64,000 bases of DNA, taken from contig NC_092193.1 of the NCBI RefSeq assembly GCF_043641665.1, positions 14,889,501 through 14,953,500 on the forward strand, read 5' to 3'. Made by a program: the position numbers and the translations under genes. Each line of letters begins with the position of its first letter. Position 1 is the first letter of the stretch. The notes beneath the pieces are model-generated. The model was not told where the DNA came from, ran no database searches, and was given only the letters and a program-made list of their open reading frames with translations. This DNA is from Enoplosus armatus (Eukaryota > Chordata > Actinopteri > Centrarchiformes > Enoplosidae). This document shows, in pieces, positions 46,901 to 58,648 of this stretch.

Positions 46901-47193
46901 TGCCTGACTTCGTGTCATTAGCACCAGTCTGCGTAGCCACAACATCCATGTCATTGAGATTCATTCCTGTCTTATCAGGTTTTGCTTAAGTTAAAAAACA
47001 AGCAACAAGAAGCCATCAAGCAGGTTCTTTGTTTGCCAGAGAGCTGACACCTTCTTCTCAGAGTATCCACTTGGGTTGATGTTGACGTGGATGACTTTAT
47101 GTAAACATTTGGCCTGAGTGAGCTTCCAAAAGTGAAAGCCTGAGAAGTGTCTCATCATGCAGAAAATTTTCAGAGACAGAAGCAGGATGAAGA

Positions 47194-47468
47194 GCTGATA
47201 ATCGATTATTAAACTTAATCTTTTCTTAAGCAAAAATGTCAACAACAACAAAAAAAGCCACTGCTTCCAGCTGCTCAAATGCTGGTTATCTTTTCATTAT
47301 TTAAAGGTTTTGGACTGTTTGTCAGACAAAACAAGACATTTAAATATGTCAACTTGGACTTGTGATCAGCATTTTTCACTGTTTTCTCTCATTTTATAGA
47401 CCAAATGATTAATCAACTAATCGAGAAAGTAATCAGTAGATCAATTGATAAAGAAAATAATGCAGCCC
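47194..47468 (-). mobile_element. Interspersed element, copy C (inverted)
   Basis: It reads from CTGATAATCGATTATTAAAC to AATAATGCAGCCC, the reverse complement of the GGGCTGCA... end of copies A and B. The internal CACTGCTTCCAGCTGCTCAAA also matches copy B inverted. Confidence 0.65.
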
Positions 47469-50400
47469 GAGCAGAGTCCCAGATACCCCTGAACATTGTT
47501 GAAAGTGGACACTGTTTCTCCAAAGACTGTGTTTCTTAACTGCACACTGACACTCAGTTGAGACTATTATAGATAGTAATAGTATAGAAAATGAACTTTT
47601 CCCAAAGAAATAAAATGAATTTAAATTAGATGGCCAACAATCTAGAGTTGCTGCAGTGACTTAGAGACTCATTTTGTGGACTTAATAAAATATTTATTTG
47701 AGCCATTGTACTCAAACAAGCTTTGTTCCTTCGTAATGTTCTCAGTAGAGTATCATAAGAAAATATCCCTGGCTGCTTTCCCGATGATTGCTCACCGCAG
47801 TTCAGTCAGGCTCCAGAGTTTACACCCAGTGACCTCGCAAAGTTTGATTCACACCAGTCTGGTTCCTGTTTCATGTTCATATTTCTGTACTGAACATTTC
47901 ACATGAATATAACATTTGCATCTCATCAGCCTATTTGTATCTCAGTGCCAGTGTTATCCACAGTGGTGGGCGTTTTTTGCAGCAAATGTACCAAATGTGT
48001 TATTTTTTGCTCGAATTAATCATCTCTATCGTTGTAGATTGTGTACATTTAAAAAAAAAAAAAAAAAAAGCAAATTTGCATCTTCCCAGGTTTAATCTAA
48101 TAAAAAAAAAATGTGATGTAAACATGTGTGTCACTGTGGCTGCTGATGAGGAGGTGGATGGGTGCTGTGGGCTGTCGGGGTGGGGGGGGGGGCTGTAGCG
48201 GGTGGCCTTATGATGCAATGTTCTGGCAGCAGTGTTATGAAACAGCATGAAGGCAGAGATTACTCAAACTAGGTTAGTGGAGCAGCCGAGCACAGAGCAC
48301 CTACAGTCACAGATTCTTTTTCTGTTTCTCACACACACATTCACCCACACACAGAGACACAGGCGCTCACATTCTTTTGTTTTTTCCTCTGCCTCTTCCT
48401 TGTTTTTCATACGTAATCACTTATCTTTTTTATTCATGCACTTCCCCCTCTCCTGTGTCACAGCCCCAATTAAATACACTCTGACAGCTTGATGTATTTA
48501 TTCATGCACACATGTTCAGATCCTTATTTTTCTGCCCTTTTCTGCAGTTTTCCCTCTCAGCCGTTTGTGCGTACTGCCTTTTCCCTCCCTCTCGCCCCGT
48601 GCACATCTCCTCTAAAGCCCCTCTGTTCTATGTCTCCCTTGACAACGGCAGTGACACTTTGACCTTAGCTCTTACATAACCACAGCCGAGGAAGGAGGGA
48701 GTGGGAGGAGGAGGAGGGCCTCGGCATTGGCTCGTCTACGGCAGACATTTTGTTGCCCGCTGATAAAGTAAGAGGTGAAAGAAGAGGCAAGGAAGAAGAA
48801 GAGCTTAGAGCTGAAGGATTTGGGAAGGTTGCCAGCAGCAGCATAACAGGATGAGGGAGCAGATGGGGAGGGGTGGGGGAGGCAGCAGAAATGATAGATA
48901 AATTAACGGATATTTACATGATGGACTGTATGTCAACCAGCAGAGGTGCAAGGAGGTGAAATAGCCCATGTCCAGTTTGCCTTGAGTCTTTTCATGTACA
49001 GAAAAAGTTGCCAAAGCCACACAGTCGGTTAAACTGACAGCCCTGTGGAGGCAGTGATGGACAGAGATGATTATTTTAGGCTCTCTGAGATAAAACGCAC
49101 TGCAAAACAGTGTCTTTTTTATAGGGCAGCGTCTCTTTGATTACTGTGCATAAGAAAATACAGCTACAGTAGGTTACTAGTGATACTTGTTGCTGTTGCC
49201 TTGACCAGTTACATTGTACAGGCACATGGACGTCATCTACATGCAGGAAACAATCACATACAGTATGCTTGCTTTTAGTACACTGATTTTAAGATTTTCC
49301 ATGCTTATGCGCTGATGCAAGCAGACATTCTTGTTGTTGTGCAGAAGGTTTCTCCTGACTCAGATCAAAGCCAGTGCAGCCTTGTGACTCCTGAGGGTTG
49401 AATTTAAAGGCCTCGCTCACATCAAAGAGTCTTTGTAAGGATGAGGGACCAACTGTAACTGATTGGCTGCACATGGTTTCAGCGGGGGCCCCGTAGCCAA
49501 TCTCTCTGCCTGAGCAGCGTCGACTCCTGACATTCCAGTCTATCTTCTCACGCGCCACATTGTAAATCGCTGGCATGTGAACAGGGCTAATTTAAGATTC
49601 ACCTCGTCATGTCCTTAATTTTCCTAATTTGTACTAATTTGTACATCACACCCACAAAAAAACACCACACACACTTACACATGTACTGGACTGTGCCAGT
49701 CAATTTGCTGGGATTATTTCCGGCTCCTGCCATCCACAGAGCTGTAATCCCTCACTCCCTTGTTCAGTTAATCTCCTTGTTTTCTCCTCTCTGGAGGCAC
49801 CATTAATCCCCCCCCACTCCCTACAACCATGGCTCTGTAATCTGGAGCTGTGAGCTTTGCTGCATCACCAGGTCAGTGTTTCAGAATCCTGTCCCAATCC
49901 GCTCATTCTCCTGCACTTGACTCCACTTCACATCCTCATCCTATCACCATATTTCCTATTTTTCATTCCCCATTCTTTTTTATCTTCCCAGCTCCTGTTA
50001 CCCCCCTGCACTCTCGCACATCTGTTTCTTTTTCACTCTCAGTTTCTGCTTATCAGTTTCATTTTTCATACACTGTACAACTCTCAAGGTTTGATAAAGC
50101 TTGCAGAATAAATAATACACGAGTTCAAACGCAGGTCATTAGCTGCAGATTCATCTCACTGAGGACTCTCACTCTCATGCTTTACAGGAAGAGCACAAAC
50201 ATATATTGTTGTAGCACCTTTCACTCAACTACACTGCTGAACGTGAGTTATTTCTAAGTGTCTTGAAACAGTTCTAATGCCATTTATCACAGAACAAAAC
50301 AAACATCATCAGCAGCTGTTTGGAAGGTTGAGCAATACCTACACTGAAGTAAAACCTGAATGCAGCTTATACAGGACGAGACCAGTGAAAATGCAAATAA

Positions 50401-51230
50401 TTTTCATTTTGTTAAAAGTAATTTTTTTTCATGTATATTTCTTATCAATCAGATTCTTACTGAGTGATTGGATCCTACATGAACACACTGTTTGGATTAT
50501 TTTACATGAGAAATTGAGGTGGGCAGGACGCACACTCATACGTCTGTGGACCAATCAGGGTCTAGCAACATTTGAATTAGGATCTGAAGACAGTTGGTGG
50601 ATTGTTTGGTTACTGTCAATCAAACGTGATCAAACACACCTGATAAAGCTAATTAGCTGAGTTTTGGAGGGTTTCATTCTTCAAAAATATTAGCTAAATA
50701 TGAGTTTAAACTTATTATTAGCTTATTTAATCATATAGCAATACACACAATTTGAAACTAAGTTTAAGTTCAAGTTTGACTCAATATAACAACAAATCCA
50801 CACAAACTGCATGAACTCTGGCAGAGTAAAAAATGTTAACAGACCATCTCAGTTTAATTATAGCACATCAAATATTTATAACAGTAAATGCCTGCTTTCT
50901 GCAACACAATTACTGATATTGACTCCTCAGATCTGCACAGTGGAACCACAGCATTTTACTATTAATGCGCCTGAACATTCAGTGCCTGTTCAAGGGCACT
51001 CTACAGTATGTACTGAACAGGGGAAGATTGGCTCTCTATTTCCTCTTTACAAATAGTCACATGAATCAAACTGGCAAACCCTCTAATGAGGAGCCCACTT
51101 CTCTAAACCTCCACAACACACCAGCATGTCCTCTGAACAGGACGTGTCCTTCTAACATGCTGCTAAATTCAGGCTGCCCGCCTTCATGAGAATGTTCTTC
51201 ATGGCTGTTTGAGTATGTAAGAGACATGCT

Positions 51231-51231
<1 letters not shown>

Positions 51232-51282
<51 letters not shown>
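51232..51282. repeat. (AC)n microsatellite, about 25 units
   Basis: Pure dinucleotide repeat in the ror-GPCR intergenic region. Confidence 0.95.
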
Positions 51283-51284
<2 letters not shown>

Positions 51285-53203
51285 CACACCTGTGTTTAAA
51301 CTTCTACAGTATGTCCAGACTTGATTTGACAAACACAGTCAGCAGAAGATCTCTTGCTCTGTCACTCAATGCCCCCCCCCCTCCAAGTCTTCCCTCCTTT
51401 GTTCCTGACAAAGCAGGTTCAACATCCACACCCACAGATGCTTGAATGGAGGGAGGACTCTGAGGTGTTGACACATTCACTGTGCTGAACCTCTAATTTA
51501 GGTAATGCATTATCAAAACAAAAGAGGGTCATGATTGATTAATTAGCCTGTTCGTATTCATAAATGATAGCGCTGGGCTTTAAAATACATGTTTGCCTGC
51601 GGCTTTTGTCAACATTGACACAGAAATCTGATGCAAACACTAATATGTGCCATGTAAGAATGCTGTAACAGTAAGAGGGGTGTTGCCACGGCAACTGGGC
51701 AGTGTTTATCTCCAGTGTGAATCAACATGCTTTGCCATGTGAACCTGACCCAGTTACACCTAAGTGAGTGTGAATGCACACATCCATCCACACACACACG
51801 CGCGCGATCACACATAGGCACCGACAATGCTGTGATTTCTATCATGGAGTAAATAACACCAGCCGGCACAGCGAGGTGAAAAAGTTATTCCCGTATCCTG
51901 CACATTTTCCTCAACACTTCCACCTCACATCATCTTGCTTCCTCTGTCTTTGGCCAGATGACCTACATCTGTTGTGTGCCATCCATGATGGACACCCAAA
52001 CACTCCTTATCTCACTGCTCTCTCACCCTCCCACTTTCTTTTATCCTCCTATATTCCCTCAGATCCTCTATTCCCTTTCATGCAAGACCGGAGCTCTTTT
52101 TTATGTTTAATCCTCTAACTACCTCATATTATGTAATCAGAGAACAATGGAATAACTGGATAATCCTGTTGTGATGATTAATTCATATTCATACATGACA
52201 CATGAGCTAAAAAATCACTTCTACATCTGTCTTTCGTTGTGCAGCTCTTGCCTGGTTTCTGAACAGGTTTGTCGCCCAGATTTTTGGCTCTTTCTCTTTA
52301 ACACATGCAATACACAGTGCATCCACATATCTCACCTCAGGTCGTTGTTTAGCCAGACAAACAGTCTGCATTTGAAAATCAGGCATGGGTGAGATCTGGT
52401 AAATCAGTTCATATATAACCGCCCAGATGACTCATCGCAGCACGGCCAGCAGAAACAGAGACATCTAGTGTTGGGGTTCTGGTTTAACATGCCAGGCTTA
52501 TGTAATACTTGGAGTTTGCTCTTCAGCATGCATATTTCATGATTTTCAGTCCATATTGTCAACAGACTGCACGGACACAAGATAAGGCAGTTAGTTACGT
52601 ATTTTATGGGGTTCAAAAACAGAAGATGAATGCAACAATTGTTGTCTAGCATCCCTGACACACACACACACACATCAGCACATTGTAGGAGTTTTTATAA
52701 GAGTGTGTTGCCAAAGCAAATGCACAGTGACATGACACACTTTCTGATGGCTGCACTTGACTGCTCCTCCATATGCCACAAGCGTCTGATCACAGATTGA
52801 CAATCTCCACAAACATTATGCAATCCCAGAATATTATGTAATCCATCATCACAACAAAAAGGTGGGCCAGATCTTTGAAACTCTGGCTGACCAACAGATC
52901 CATATGGTGCAGCTAAGTCATCTAACTTGACTGGCATCTACAAAAGTGCAAGATGTCTTTTTCTCTTTTTTCCCCAGCTGGTGTGTGTTTTCTGGGTGCT
53001 GATTTGGAGGATGTGTCACTGTCATCAGTGAAGTGGGAGACGGTGCTGTGTTTTTCAGTTTTCAGGGGGTAATAAGAGAGAAACAGGAGGAAAAGGAGAA
53101 AGTCTGCATTGCGTCACAGCAGGGAGCAGAGGAAAAGGGAGAGAAAGGAGACAGGAGGGGGAGAGCAGGGGCACAGCGAGGGGAGAGAGGGGTGTGTCTT
53201 CAC

Positions 53204-53214
53204 TGACCTAGTTA
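53204..53214 (-). promoter_or_regulatory. Second perfect ROR response element (minus strand)
   Basis: Reads TAACTAGGTCA on the minus strand, about 6.9 kb upstream of the ror first coding exon. It shares 14 bases with the intronic site at 45464-45477. Confidence 0.35.
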
Positions 53215-54190
53215 GAGCGATGGAAACCCCCCTCCCTTTACCCCCACCCACCACTGCCTCACTACTGACGTGTAAAGGGCACTTTCAAACAGCAGCAGAC
53301 AGACAGGAATGAACGCAGAGAGGCAGGAAAAAGAGATAGTCAAGCGTTGAGACAGGCAGGCAGGCGAGCAGAGTCTTGTAGAACAATGAGATCAACTGAG
53401 AGTAGTAGACAAATATATCCACAATGATGTACCAGATCCGGGTAGATCTGGGAAATATCTCTGTGAAAACAGGATAAGCCTAAAGGGATTTAAAACAAAT
53501 TAACGATAACAACAGGCCGCATCCGAAATATGGAAACCCTTCATATCCTGCACAATATTAGATTTCTGCCTTTATTTTCAGAGAATAACATCTTTTGAGC
53601 GTAAAGCAGCTTTTAATAAAATCAGAGCATCGCTGAGAAATGCAATAACTGCAAAAATGACCAGCTGTAAGTCCTAATAAACAGGATGTAATCTAAAATT
53701 TCCGGTGCTTCTCAGTGTTGTTGTTGTTGTGTAAATCTGAATTTTCAAGGCCATTGCAGTGCAAGATGTGTTATTAACAGGTACTGCATCAATCACAGGT
53801 ATGTCACTTAATTAGGCCTCTGCATCTCCAGGTCACTTTCACACTTATGGCCCACGCTCATTCACACAGCTACACCTGAAACCTTCAGTCTTTCTCAAAG
53901 AGGATGATTGTTTCCCCCTCTGGCCTCGAATAGTCTACATTTCAGTTCGAAGGCCGCAGTCTAATGGAGCAAGCTGACTCTCTCGGCTTCAAAGGGCATG
54001 CCAAAACTTTCCTGAAACCAAACTGTATTGGCTAAAAATATATTTAACTACATGAAACAACAAGTAAAAGGGCAACTTCATACTCCAAACCTTTCTTTCT
54101 GCTCTGTCATCTGTTTTTGTGTCATGTATTTTCTCAACTGTTCCGTTTAGCCCGTCCAAATGTTTTTCCAGATCATATTTTCAGATTTCC

Positions 54191-54218
54191 ACCCCCCCCC
54201 CCACACACACACACACAC
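54191..54218. repeat. C-run followed by (CA)n
   Basis: About eleven C followed by a short CA repeat and then a T-run; simple sequence. Confidence 0.85.
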
Positions 54219-54684
54219 TTTTTTTAAAGGCCCTCAGTCTTTTTCTTTTTCCGTCAATCTTTTCCGTCACATGTTGAAGGAACTTTCAGCTCTGCATTTA
54301 GATGCTGAAGTCCTCGTCTTCAATAACAAACTGTGGACCGATATTCTTCTTATCTCTGCACTTTGCTCACATGTGTCACCTCGTGAGTACTTGAAAACAT
54401 TAACAATTGACAGAGATGGTTTAGTCCATCCACCTAAACATTTAAGGCCGTGATACAGAGACAACCATTGTACGCAGTAATACATTTGAAATGTTCTTTT
54501 CATTTTCTCCACAACTCTGTTTTTTTATTCTTTGCAACCATGACCTCATCTACCCAAGCTGAAGGCCTGTGTTCTACAAACCAGCACTCCTTTGCTCATC
54601 ATTATCTGTACTTGAATACTCGAATATGAGCACAGTATTGGAGCCATTGTGGTATAAAAGATTATGATGCAGACGATGATTCGT

Positions 54685-54721
54685 CTGTGTAATCTTGTTA
54701 AAGATTAACAAGATTACACAG
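54685..54721. repeat. Perfect 17-bp inverted repeat with a 3-nt loop
   Basis: Left arm CTGTGTAATCTTGTTAA (54685-54701), loop AGA, right arm its exact reverse complement (54705-54721). Same architecture as the 24-bp hairpin at 29654. Confidence 0.95.
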
Positions 54722-56568
54722 GGCCAGGGTTCATGATTACTGAAGACAAGCAATTTCGGTAAATGCTGCATTATCCAACTTCAACTCCTTTTCTCCCGAT
54801 TCTTTCAGTTGTTGTAACTGCATACAAACTAAATATTACAATGGACTAATCCTGTCACTGGCATTATGTTCAATCAATGCCCGGGATCTGTGTCACGAAA
54901 CACTCTGCAGCTTAGTCACTCCGGTGAATACACACCCCCTGCCACAAACGAGTGAATCAGAGCCCAGAAGACAAACAAGCACAGAGACGTGGTTACTGTA
55001 AGCAAAAACAAAGCAAAACATAACAACGAGAGAAATGCACACATACACACAAACACACACTGTGATTCTGTGCAGCACTGTGTGGCTCCATTTCTAATTA
55101 AATGGCCATTAAGCGGGCCATCCTTGTGCAGCCTCTGGCTTGTGTATTTGGCAGCCAGACCGGTCTGTGTCCAAGCCAAGCCCCCCTCGTCTGTCCGATT
55201 GGATAGAAACACTGTGATGAGGACATGTTGACAAAACAACTAAGTAACAGGTTGGCCAAAGCTGCATGAAGGTAGAGAAAGGCCTGCAGATGTCTTGATG
55301 ATTTCTCAGTCGGTTTCAATTATCTGCGTCTTATTGAATCCAGAAACTTATTTAAAAAGCTTCTTTCATGAACTGAGGTTTAAGTCAGGGGCCTGGGACT
55401 GTTGTATTGTCACTGTCAGTTGTTGACAAGCTTAGGAGAAATGACTATGGCTATTTTTGCTTGTCAATTGATATGTGACAATGGAAAACAACGTGTGAGA
55501 CAAACATTTGTCTCACAATCAGGGCTGACACACTGACACACGTTTTTCAAGCAAAAGGTTCACCGTCACATCTTTTCTTTTGAGTCACGTTGGTTTTTGC
55601 TGAAATGTGTTGTCTCCTCTTTTCAGCCAACAGAACAAAGCATTGACCCATTTTTCTTTACAATCTAGCTGTTGGAAGAGCGCAGAGGTTGTGCTCTAAA
55701 TCGCGCCTGTTGCACAAGGACAAGGTTTATTTTGTAATTTCCTTTTCCAGTCTGGCTTTGTCAGTGCGGCTCTTGACCTCCCCGCTTTCACCTCCAACAC
55801 AGTGTGATCTTGTTTTTCCTCTTCAACGCTGTTCAAGGGAACTGTCACTTGAACAGATTCAAAAATGTAAATGCAACAGCAATGACTAAAAATGGCAAAC
55901 AGGAAATTGCTTGGTATAAGGAGGTAGGTGTACAAACAATTCCTACAGAATTCATTATGACCTCCAAGTGCTCAAGCCTCAACAATCAAGTTCAAACAAT
56001 TTGCTTCAGTTTCATATTAACCACATATGCAAATAATACAACGTATGAAAACGGAACAGACAAATGTCACAGTGAAACTACGAAGGGGAACCTGCGTGTG
56101 GTCTTGTTAGCTTCTGCTGCTGCATCTCTTCAGAGTATTTTGCCTCAAGTTGCGCTTTCAGCCACAGTGACTGACATACGTGTCAAGAAGAGAGGAAATG
56201 ATGCTGCAACAGAAGTTCACATGCCAGCCTGTATCTAGAAGACATGCTGCTGCAACTGCCTTTAACATCAGTTCAGGAAGGTTTATGCACAGATAATTTG
56301 GTAAGTTTTGTTTTAACTGCATACATGTGTCAGGAAATGAGAGTTGTTACATTGTTAGCGTTTTTTTTTTTTAACTTTTGGTTTTAATAAAGAAAGATTG
56401 AGTTGAAAGATTGTTTGGAAATGATGAGTTGGAGAGGCATAAGTAATTATCAGTTGTTGTATGATGAGTAAACACTACAATAAGTTCTGCTATGATAACG
56501 TTTTAATGTAGTTTTGCAGTAAAAAAATTACGGAACTACAGTGAACTTTTGAACATGTCGTCTAAAAT

Positions 56569-57572
56569 TAAAGGATAGGTCCACACACAGTCTTGTCCTA
56601 AAACAATACTCACATGTAGATATGGACATTATGGTTGCATCTTGTCCATACCAGCAATGAGGAGATCCTTTCCTAATGGGACTGCAAAACAAGAGATGGG
56701 GGACAAAAAGACAACATTTTGTGCAAAAATGCATTTTAAACTTTAGTCAAAGCTAATTTGAGGCCTCAGCAGTTTAACTTAGTAAAATCAAATGGGTATT
56801 TTTTATGAAGGTACAGGAACAGTGTTTCCTTGCGGAGCTGTGGAAAAGGCATAGTGACACAAAGTGGACATTTCGAACTAAAAAGACTTTAACGTTGGGA
56901 GATACCCAATTGATCTGGCTAGCTCAGGCTACTGAAGCCTCATATTAGCTTTGAGCTAAGAGCACAGAAGGAGGATAGTGGATTTCCCACCTCTGTGGAT
57001 TTCCCACCTTGCATTATGAAGGGATCTCTTCAGGGCCAGTATTAAAGGGGAACTCCATGGATTTTACACATCAAAATCTGTTTACAGGTCTTGGGGAGTA
57101 CTACTACATATCTGAAAAAAGTTCTATATAGGCCTCTGTGGCTCCAGGGGGAGCAGAGCAAAATCTGATGATTAGCCTCAAGCCCTGTCCAGGGTGTACC
57201 CCGCCTCTCAGCTCCAGCCCCCCACTACCCTCTAACGGTAATAATGGATGGAAGCTTGATGCTAGCGGCTCGAGGCTACATTAGCCGCTACTAGCATGAT
57301 ACATCCGAATCTCTGACGGAACTGTTGGCGGTCAAGTTGCATTGTGGGTGATGTAGGTGTCTGGTTTTGACAAGGAAGAAGAATGTGTGGATTTAAAAAA
57401 CATGATATCTCTGATTCTGCTGCATCGATTTTGAGTTCATCTTGATGACGACAATGTTATAGTATAATGCTAAATCTGTGGAGTACTCTTTTAGCAGGAT
57501 TACAACAAGCAAAACCTGTTTCAATGGTCATGTGAGTATTGTTTTAAGACAGTCTTGAAGCTGTCCCTCAAT
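56569..57572. mobile_element. MITE (outer element) directly upstream of the GPCR
   Basis: The ends are inverted repeats. The left end carries AAAACAATACTCACATG (to 56616) and the right end its reverse complement (57529-57545), within a longer imperfect match of 21/22 bases. The inner text (AAGGATAGGT, ATGGGGGACAAAAAG, AACAAGCAAAACCTGTTTCA) resembles a MITE that I recall as abundant in spiny-rayed fish. A second element interrupts it at 57042-57494. Confidence 0.65.
57042..57494. mobile_element. MITE nested inside the outer MITE
   Basis: It starts TTAAAGGGGAACTCCATGGA and continues TTTTACACATCAAAATCTG. It ends with the imperfect inverse, ATCTGTGGAGTACTCTTTTA (about 18 of 24 terminal bases match). 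The flanks CCAGTAT and GCAGGATTACAACAAGC join up as outer-element sequence, which shows the insertion order. Confidence 0.6.
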
Positions 57573-57692
57573 TCAAGCTGTATTGTTTAACCATCAACAA
57601 TATGTTTGTGTGTCTCAGTTTTTACTCCTTTCTCTAAACTAACATACTAATTATTTTTCACTCTGACACATGGCCACTTCTTACAGACAAAT

Positions 57693-58565
57693 ATGTGCTG
57701 CTGCAACACCACAAATATCACCAACATCACCAACACTACTTGCAGAGTGGACGTCTTTCAGGGTTTGGCTTACATTCCTTTGTTTTTCGTGGGTTTCCTT
57801 GTCAATGCTGCTGCTCTGCGGGCCTTCATTGCCAAGCGGGACTCCTGGACAGACACCCACATCTACATGTTCAACCTGGCTATAGCGGATTCTGCCCTCA
57901 TCCTCTTCCTTCCCTTTAGGATCTATGATGCCTTCTTCTGCCTGCCCAAGACTCTCTTGTGTACTTTCCTTATTTACACACATTTCATCAACATGTATGC
58001 CAGCATCCTGACCACGGTTGCCATCAGTTTCCAGCGCTACCTGGCTATAAGGTTCCCACTGCAGGCCAGATCATGGAGGAAGAAGAAGGAGACAGCGTTT
58101 GTTGTGTGCTTGGTCTTTTGGGGATTTCTGGTGACAATATGTGCTATATTCCGAAAGGACAACCACCCAGACAAACTCTGGACCTGTTATGAAAGATGTA
58201 AAAATCGCCCACTTCACTGGCAATTTATTGTCATCCTGGTGTTTCTAGGCTTCCTCGCCCCACTGTTGATCATTGTGTTCTGCTCCAGTCAGATCATCTG
58301 TATTCTGTTAAAAGTGGACAACAAGTCGGAGGAAAAGAAACGCACCATTGGCATAGTGACAGCAAACATGATTGTGTTCATCGTCTGCTACACACCCATC
58401 CATGTTGCCTTTCTCATCAACTACTTTGATGATCCACCTCTAAACTGGCAGTTTGAATACTTACCTGCACATGTATATTTACTTGTGTCTGAATGGGTCG
58501 CTTCCACAAACTGCTGTTTTGATTCCATCAGCTATTACTTCTTATTGATAGGGTTTTATTCATAA
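57693..58565 (+). CDS. Class A GPCR of the GPR35/GPR55 type
   Basis: A seven-transmembrane receptor of 290 aa in one coding exon. The N-terminus is short with four N-glycosylation sequons (N5, N8, N11, N14). TM1 starts at VFQGLAYIPLFFVGFLV, TM2 at IYMFNLAIADSALILFL. TM3 ends ISFQRYLAIRFPLQAR, so DRY is replaced by QRY. TM6 is TANMIVFIVCYTPIHVAFL. TM7 has NCCFDSISYYF in place of NPxxY. Cys residues before TM3 and in extracellular loop 2 (WTCYERC) can form the usual disulfide. RFPLQAR and the TM6 CxxPxHV pattern point to GPR35/GPR55-like lipid or metabolite receptors; the ligand is unknown. The protein stops about 7 residues after TM7, so helix 8 and the tail are missing. A splice acceptor (TTCTTACAG) ends 6 bases before the ATG, suggesting an upstream 5' UTR exon. 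Confidence 0.85.
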   Translation: MCCCNTTNITNITNTTCRVDVFQGLAYIPLFFVGFLVNAAALRAFIAKRDSWTDTHIYMFNLAIADSALILFLPFRIYDAFFCLPKTLLCTFLIYTHFINMYASILTTVAISFQRYLAIRFPLQARSWRKKKETAFVVCLVFWGFLVTICAIFRKDNHPDKLWTCYERCKNRPLHWQFIVILVFLGFLAPLLIIVFCSSQIICILLKVDNKSEEKKRTIGIVTANMIVFIVCYTPIHVAFLINYFDDPPLNWQFEYLPAHVYLLVSEWVASTNCCFDSISYYFLLIGFYS

Positions 58566-58642
58566 GTCAGAGGGAGTGCAAAAGAATCATCTGTCTCTAA
58601 AAACAGCATCTGTGTATCATTTTTTTAGACTGTACAATATAG

Positions 58643-58648
58643 AATAAA
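58643..58648 (+). terminator. GPCR polyadenylation signal (AATAAA)
   Basis: AATAAA lies 78 bases after the GPCR stop, the nearest consensus hexamer. Confidence 0.55.

Larger units (their letters stand above)
46901..56560. other. Large intergenic region between ror and the GPCR
   Basis: About 9.7 kb with no protein I recognise on either strand. It contains interspersed element copy C, an A-run at 48051-48069, G- and C-runs, CA microsatellites, a 17-bp perfect hairpin (54685-54721) and a perfect RORE (53204-53214). GA-rich patches occur near 48.7 and 53.1 kb. It may hold distal regulatory DNA for ror. Confidence 0.6.

Noticed and set aside
50277..50660. 127-codon open frame on the plus strand
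   Set aside because: No domain, no flanking splice sites that build a gene, and AT-rich composition like the background.
55804..56238. A 144-codon open frame on the plus strand in the intergenic region
   Set aside because: No recognisable domain, biased composition or splice context. It looks like a chance open frame in AT-rich DNA.
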